DNA from: JAEUMG01 sp046349315
Lineage (GTDB): Bacteria > Pseudomonadota > Alphaproteobacteria > Rhizobiales > Aestuariivirgaceae
Length of the DNA: 64,000 nucleotides
Assembly: GCA_046349315.1 (NCBI GenBank)
Contig: JAXMCQ010000008.1
Coordinates: 108,657-172,656 of the forward strand
Direction: 5' to 3'
Shown: positions 60,347 through 64,000 of the stretch, one piece after another
Numbering within the stretch: the first letter of the stretch is position 1
Layout of the letters: each line of letters begins with the position of its first letter
Notes under the pieces: model-generated
What the model was told of the DNA's origin: nothing
What the model saw: only the letters and a program-made list of their open reading frames with translations
Database searches by the model: none
Program-made: the position numbers and the translations under genes

Positions 60347-61630
60347 CTACTCGATCCTTTCTAATCCGCACCAGTCGGCAATGAAGAGAGCCATGGCCTG
60401 TGTCGTCTTGCGCAGCGAGTCCAGATTCACCCGCTCGTCGCAGGCATGATAATTCTCCGCCGTGCAGCCATAGGTTAGCGCAGGCACGCCGTCATAGAGC
60501 GCATAGACGCGCGCATCGAGATAGGCCGTAGCGGCGCGCGCCTCGAGCGGCGTTCCGACCGCCTCGCGATGCGCATCGGCGAGGACACGTTCGGCATCGG
60601 AGCCCGGTTCAAGAACATAACCCTCGACCATGAAACCGTTGAAGGTGAGGCGCGGCGGGGAATTGGCGAGATATGAATCCTTGCGCGCGAAATCTGCGAT
60701 GCATTTCTCGACTTCTGCGGCGGCCTCGCGCGCTTTGCGGCCGGGCAGAAACGCGATGCGGCAATGGACCTTGCACCAAGCCGGGACCGAAGAGGCCCAG
60801 TCGCCACCTTCGATCTTGCCGATATTGAGATTGAGCGGATGATCGATGTCGGAGAAATGCGGATCGGAGCGCGCGGCTTCATTCCACTTCTTCTCCAGCT
60901 CCCGCAATGCACCGATGACGCGATAGGCCGCATCGATGGCATTGGCGCCTGCCCCCATGTACGCGACATGGACGGGGACGCCGCGCACCTCAATCTCGAA
61001 CCACAAGACGCCGAGATTGGCGCGGGTGAGCATTTCGCGGCCCGGTTCGGGGATCAATGCGGCATCGGCCTTGTAACCGCGAAGGTGCGTCATCAAAGCG
61101 CCGTTGCCGGTCGATTCCTCCTCGACGACCGACTGCACATAGACGGTCGCGGCAGGGCGATAGCCAATGCGGGCGAGAGCATCGAGGGCTGCAAGATTCG
61201 ATATGCAGCCCGCCTTCATGTCGCCGGCGCCGCGGCCATACATCCAGCCATTGCGGATGACGGGATCGAAGGGCGGATGCGACCACATGTCGAGAGGGCC
61301 GGACGGCACGACATCGACATGGCCCTGGAGAATGAGCGAACGGCCGGTTTCGCGGCGCGGGCGATGGATTCCGACGACGATCGGCGCCGCTGAATGTTCG
61401 GGCGAGAACGGACTGCCTCCAGGATGGGCGCGGATCTGGCCTTCATCCATGGCGAAGACATCGACGGCAAGGCCCCGGGCGCGCATTTCACGCGCCATCA
61501 GGTCCTGCGCGGTGTGCTCGTTGCCACGCGTCGAGGGGCAGCGCACGAGATCGGCAGTCAAGGAAAGCTGGGCTTCGAAGCTATCATCGACAGCTTTCTT
61601 AATGCGTTCCTTTAAGTCTGTCTCCGTCAC
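60347..61630 (-). CDS. M20 family deacylase (ArgE/DapE-type)
   Basis: The 427-residue enzyme shows LILQGHVDVVPSGP (metal ligands H and D), MYGRGAGDMKAG, and VEEESTGNGAL (the catalytic and bridging Glu-Glu), the classical di-zinc site. The dimerisation domain carries HVAYMGAGANAIDAAY. It removes an acyl group from an amino acid or peptide. Unlike true ArgE, the gene is not in an arginine cluster, so the substrate is open. It is convergent with GFA and divergent from the acetyltransferase. Confidence 0.92.
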   Translation of the reverse strand: MTETDLKERIKKAVDDSFEAQLSLTADLVRCPSTRGNEHTAQDLMAREMRARGLAVDVFAMDEGQIRAHPGGSPFSPEHSAAPIVVGIHRPRRETGRSLILQGHVDVVPSGPLDMWSHPPFDPVIRNGWMYGRGAGDMKAGCISNLAALDALARIGYRPAATVYVQSVVEEESTGNGALMTHLRGYKADAALIPEPGREMLTRANLGVLWFEIEVRGVPVHVAYMGAGANAIDAAYRVIGALRELEKKWNEAARSDPHFSDIDHPLNLNIGKIEGGDWASSVPAWCKVHCRIAFLPGRKAREAAAEVEKCIADFARKDSYLANSPPRLTFNGFMVEGYVLEPGSDAERVLADAHREAVGTPLEARAATAYLDARVYALYDGVPALTYGCTAENYHACDERVNLDSLRKTTQAMALFIADWCGLERIE

Positions 61631-61734
61631 GATGCCCTGCCCTGTGATGCCCGATCATGTCAGTTTGGCCGCGGCGCCACAGTATCGCAAGTCGCTTGCA
61701 CCGCGCGAGGCAGGTGTGCATGAGGTGTTAGGGA

Positions 61735-62208
61735 ATGAGCATTATCGAGACAAAGGTCCTTGGCCCTTCAGATGCGGAAATATCCATTTGCGCGCGATGG
61801 CGGGCGGGCGAGTTTGCGGACGTGCTTGGGACGAGTGTCGCGGAAGAGGAACAGGCACTCAGGAAACTCGCCACAGACCAAAGCCAGCAAGTCGCCTTGA
61901 TTGCCACATGCGATGGCCATCCCGCCGGCACCTGCCTACTCGTTACGTCTGAGATTGATCCCCTTCACGACGTCTCGCCATGGCTGGCCGGCTTGTATGT
62001 TGCGCCAGAGTTTCGTCGCATTGGCGTAGGTCGCGCCCTAGTAAGCGCGATCGAGGAATGGGCGCGGCTGAAAAGCATTCCGCGCATCTATCTTTATACG
62101 GATGACAGAGAAGTCTCGTATTACCGAAATCTGGGATGGAATGCGGTGGATCGCGTTGATTGGAAGGGTTTCCCAACCAACCTGATGGTGCGCGTGCTCG
62201 GCTTGTAA
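61735..62208 (+). CDS. GNAT family N-acetyltransferase
   Basis: A 157-residue acetyltransferase with the acetyl-CoA-binding motif VAPEFRRIGVGRALVSAIEEWA (R/QxxGxG/A), preceded by the beta-4 strand WLAGLYV and followed by IYLYTDDREVSYYRNLGWNA. It transfers acetyl to an amine or amino-acid substrate. It stands alone between two unrelated genes, and its 5' region has a modest GAGG. No substrate can be named. Confidence 0.9.
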   Translation: MSIIETKVLGPSDAEISICARWRAGEFADVLGTSVAEEEQALRKLATDQSQQVALIATCDGHPAGTCLLVTSEIDPLHDVSPWLAGLYVAPEFRRIGVGRALVSAIEEWARLKSIPRIYLYTDDREVSYYRNLGWNAVDRVDWKGFPTNLMVRVLGL

Positions 62209-62268
62209 ACGCTTGCTCTCTGACATCGGGCACTGCATTCTGCTTGCCCCGCCATCCGGATTCTGCCC

Positions 62269-62985
62269 ATGCGCCTGCTCGTCTTCCAGCACATTGCCTG
62301 CGAACATCCTGGCGTCTTCCGCCGCTTCCTCAAGGAAGACGGCATTTCATGGGACGCAGTCGAACTCGACGAGGGCGAGCAAATCCCGGCGCTGGAGAAA
62401 TACGATGCGCTCTGGGTGATGGGCGGGCCGATGGATGTCTGGGATGTCGAGGAACATCCCTGGCTCGTGCCTGAAAAGCGTGCGATCCGGCAGTGGGTGC
62501 GAGAGCTCAAGCGGCCGTTCCTGGGCGTGTGCCTCGGCCACCAATTGCTAGCAGATGCCCTGGGCGGCACATGCGGACCGCAAAATCCTCCGGAAGTCGG
62601 CATTCTCGATATCGCGTTGACCGAAGCCGGAACGAAGGACCCCCTGCTCGCCGGTCTGCCAAAACAGGTAAAGGCCTTGCAATGGCATTCGGTGAAGGTG
62701 GCGCAAGCGCCGGAAGATGCGGTGGTGCTGGCCAAGTCCGACATCTGCGCCAACCAGTCGATGCGCATCGGCGAGAAGGCCTGGTCGATGCAGTATCATG
62801 TCGAATTGGAGCCTGAGACGATACCCGCCTGGGGCTGCGTGCCGGCCTATGAAAAAGCGCTCGAAGCGACGCGCGGACCTGGCGCGCTGGCCGCACTCGC
62901 CGATGAAGCCAAACCATTGATGGACAATTTTGTCGGCAATGCGCGGACGCTCTATCGCAACTTCATGAGCCTGGCGCGCGGCTAG
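62269..62985 (+). CDS. Type 1 glutamine amidotransferase (GMP synthase-like)
   Basis: The 238-residue protein has the class I nucleophile elbow GVCLGHQLLADALGG (C88) and MQYHVELEPETIP, with the catalytic histidine and glutamate. MGGPMDVWDVEEHPWL is the oxyanion-loop region. Free-standing relatives (GuaA-like, PF00117) act on gamma-glutamyl compounds or amidate unknown partners. It has no partner synthase beside it. Its stop overlaps the stop of the convergent gene by 4 bases. Confidence 0.92.
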   Translation: MRLLVFQHIACEHPGVFRRFLKEDGISWDAVELDEGEQIPALEKYDALWVMGGPMDVWDVEEHPWLVPEKRAIRQWVRELKRPFLGVCLGHQLLADALGGTCGPQNPPEVGILDIALTEAGTKDPLLAGLPKQVKALQWHSVKVAQAPEDAVVLAKSDICANQSMRIGEKAWSMQYHVELEPETIPAWGCVPAYEKALEATRGPGALAALADEAKPLMDNFVGNARTLYRNFMSLARG

Positions 62986-63731
62986 ACGACAAGCTCGCGC
63001 GACACCCCGCGGCAATCCATTTCAAAATCGAGACCGACGATCGGCGGGCGGCAATAGTGCCAGATGAGGCCGTGCGCGGCAGCGCCGAAGGTGATGAGTT
63101 CATCCGCCAGGCAATCGTGGAAATCGCGAATGCTGTAGGCCTGTGCTGCAGTAACATCGTTCCAGCTTCGACCGAATCCCGCCATGCGCCGCTCCATTTC
63201 CTGGCGCACGAAGCGCACCTTGCTGCGCATGCCGGCGGGGCTCAGGTCGCCGGGACTCACGATATGATCGCGATAGTTGGGCTTGCCTTCTGGCACCTCG
63301 CCGCTGCCCGCGATGATGAATGTGGGCGTTGTCACGGCCTGAGCGGGTACAACATAGCTGAAGGCATACATCACAGGTTCGGTCGGCGGCGAGATCTCCG
63401 GACAGACATTGCTGCGGGCCACGGGATTAGCGCCCTCAACGATCAGGCCCCAACGATCGAGAGTTTCGACGTAAGATTCATTGAAGCTGCGGAAGGCCGG
63501 TTCGGAGAATTGCCCCGGTGACCTCAACTCGCAGGCGCAGAAGGCGGTCACGGGACGGCCGACCGCCTTGATGATCTCCTCCGCGCGACTAAATCCCTCG
63601 CGCAAGGGTGGCGGTTTGCGAAATGCGACTCGCACAATCTCGAAGCCGGAAAGCGCCGCGACACCAGCGGAATACTGGAACACGCCGGGGAGATAGGCAT
63701 AGCCGCCGGAGCGGAATTCCTTGGTTATCAT
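62982..63731 (-). CDS. CnbZ-like aminomuconate deaminase family protein (RidA-related)
   Basis: About 249 residues from the ATG at 63731 (GGAG nine bases upstream). The sequence contains GRPVTAFCACELRSPGQFSE, FIIAGSGEVPEGK and the motif HDCLADELITFGAAAHGLIWH near the C-terminus. This layout looks like the 2-aminomuconate deaminase group (CnbZ), which is distantly related to RidA, but I rely on memory of the family and cannot test it. Other hypothetical-protein families are possible. It is codirectional with the ion channel gene upstream. Confidence 0.5.
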   Translation of the reverse strand: MITKEFRSGGYAYLPGVFQYSAGVAALSGFEIVRVAFRKPPPLREGFSRAEEIIKAVGRPVTAFCACELRSPGQFSEPAFRSFNESYVETLDRWGLIVEGANPVARSNVCPEISPPTEPVMYAFSYVVPAQAVTTPTFIIAGSGEVPEGKPNYRDHIVSPGDLSPAGMRSKVRFVRQEMERRMAGFGRSWNDVTAAQAYSIRDFHDCLADELITFGAAAHGLIWHYCRPPIVGLDFEMDCRGVSRELVV

Positions 63732-63749
63732 GAGGCTTGGCTCCAAGTC

Positions 63750-64000
63750 TTATGCGGTACGACGGACCAGTTCGACCATATAGGCGACCGACCAGCCGAA
63801 AAGGATAAGGCCATTGGCGCCGATCAGCGCTGAAAGCAGGCGCCATTCGGGCCCGATGGTGATGTCGCCAAAGCCAATGGTGGCATAGGTGGTGAGGGAG
63901 AAATAGACGGCAGGTTCAAGCGCATCGATAGCACCGACCAGCAGAAGGACGCCCGCCCACAGCCACACCTCAATCGTGTGGATAAACATGATGTAGAGCA
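63750..64000 (-). CDS. Potassium channel family protein (ion_trans_2), partial
   Basis: The frame is open through the right edge, so the N-terminus is missing. The 82 visible residues show the pore helix and selectivity filter LTTYATIGFGDITIG between two membrane segments (WLWAGVLLLVGAIDALEP and LLSALIGANGLILFGWSVAYM). This is the two-helix pore of a small prokaryotic K+ channel-like protein. A basic C-terminus (LVRRTA) ends it 18 bases before the CnbZ-like start. Confidence 0.88.
   Translation of the reverse strand, partial: LYIMFIHTIEVWLWAGVLLLVGAIDALEPAVYFSLTTYATIGFGDITIGPEWRLLSALIGANGLILFGWSVAYMVELVRRTA

Noticed and set aside
1..64000. CRISPR arrays, rRNA genes or prophage modules
   Set aside because: No regularly spaced direct repeats, no rRNA-like stretches and no phage structural or integrase genes were seen.

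Overview
The window is GC-rich, densely coded DNA of an alphaproteobacterium, most likely a soil or plant-associated member of the Hyphomicrobiales (Rhizobiales). The grounds are codon bias, many ATGA stop/start overlaps, a nadE-gltX2 arrangement, and GC-rich palindromic intergenic repeats, one family of which reads as the LPGLTRQSI peptide when translated. This placement is inference from style; no rRNA or marker phylogeny is available. I see no CRISPR array, rRNA, insertion sequence or complete prophage.

Layout. 1-4.1 kb: the end of an SDR gene, then a minus-strand operon (ApnO-like oxidoreductase, RuBisCO-like protein, DUF1537 kinase) that matches the D-apionate to 3-oxo-isoapionate to 3-oxo-isoapionate-4-phosphate route. 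4.2-7.4 kb: a small gene, an alpha/beta hydrolase, a secreted basic protein and a secreted astacin-like zinc peptidase. 7.6-13.5 kb: a plus-strand operon of a class III aminotransferase, two PYROXD2-like FAD oxidoreductases and a GcvT-like protein. 14.1-20.1 kb: a trimethylamine methyltransferase (MttB) homologue, small genes, a YpfJ-type peptidase, PanE-like reductase and acyl-CoA ligase. 20.2-25.7 kb: housekeeping genes nadE and gltX, two glutathione transferases, a PhnD-like protein and HU. 25.9-29.8 kb: a peptide/nickel-type ABC transporter (two permeases, fused ATPases) without its binding protein.

29.8-45.4 kb is the most unusual part: four DUF1194 (secreted von Willebrand A-like) paralogues, two more non-pyrrolysine MttB homologues, a dimethylglycine dehydrogenase-like FAD/GcvT protein, an ornithine cyclodeaminase homologue, a PotA-type ATPase without permeases, EamA and MFS transporters, an M55 aminopeptidase and a cytochrome P450. 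A 20-base element with a TGAGA-N3-TCTCA dyad lies just upstream of one DUF1194 gene and one MttB gene in opposite orientations. I infer a hub for uptake and demethylation of quaternary amines or betaine-like compounds, but the substrate is unknown and no corrinoid partner is present.

45.4-48.6 kb is a patch of small exported proteins of unknown function with more A/T-ending codons, followed by a tRNA-Leu-like RNA that has a CACA tetraloop where the anticodon loop should be. 48.6-55.2 kb holds TauE and EamA transporters, MoaA, a serine hydrolase and a PAS-GAF-GGDEF-EAL protein. 55.4-64 kb holds an AbgB-like amidohydrolase, two PNPOx-family flavoproteins around a MocR regulator, a GFA protein, an M20 deacylase, an acetyltransferase, a class I glutamine amidotransferase, a CnbZ/RidA-like protein and the end of a potassium channel. 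Three families of palindromic repeats are scattered through the gaps; one has extended a coding sequence and another supplies a ribosome binding site.
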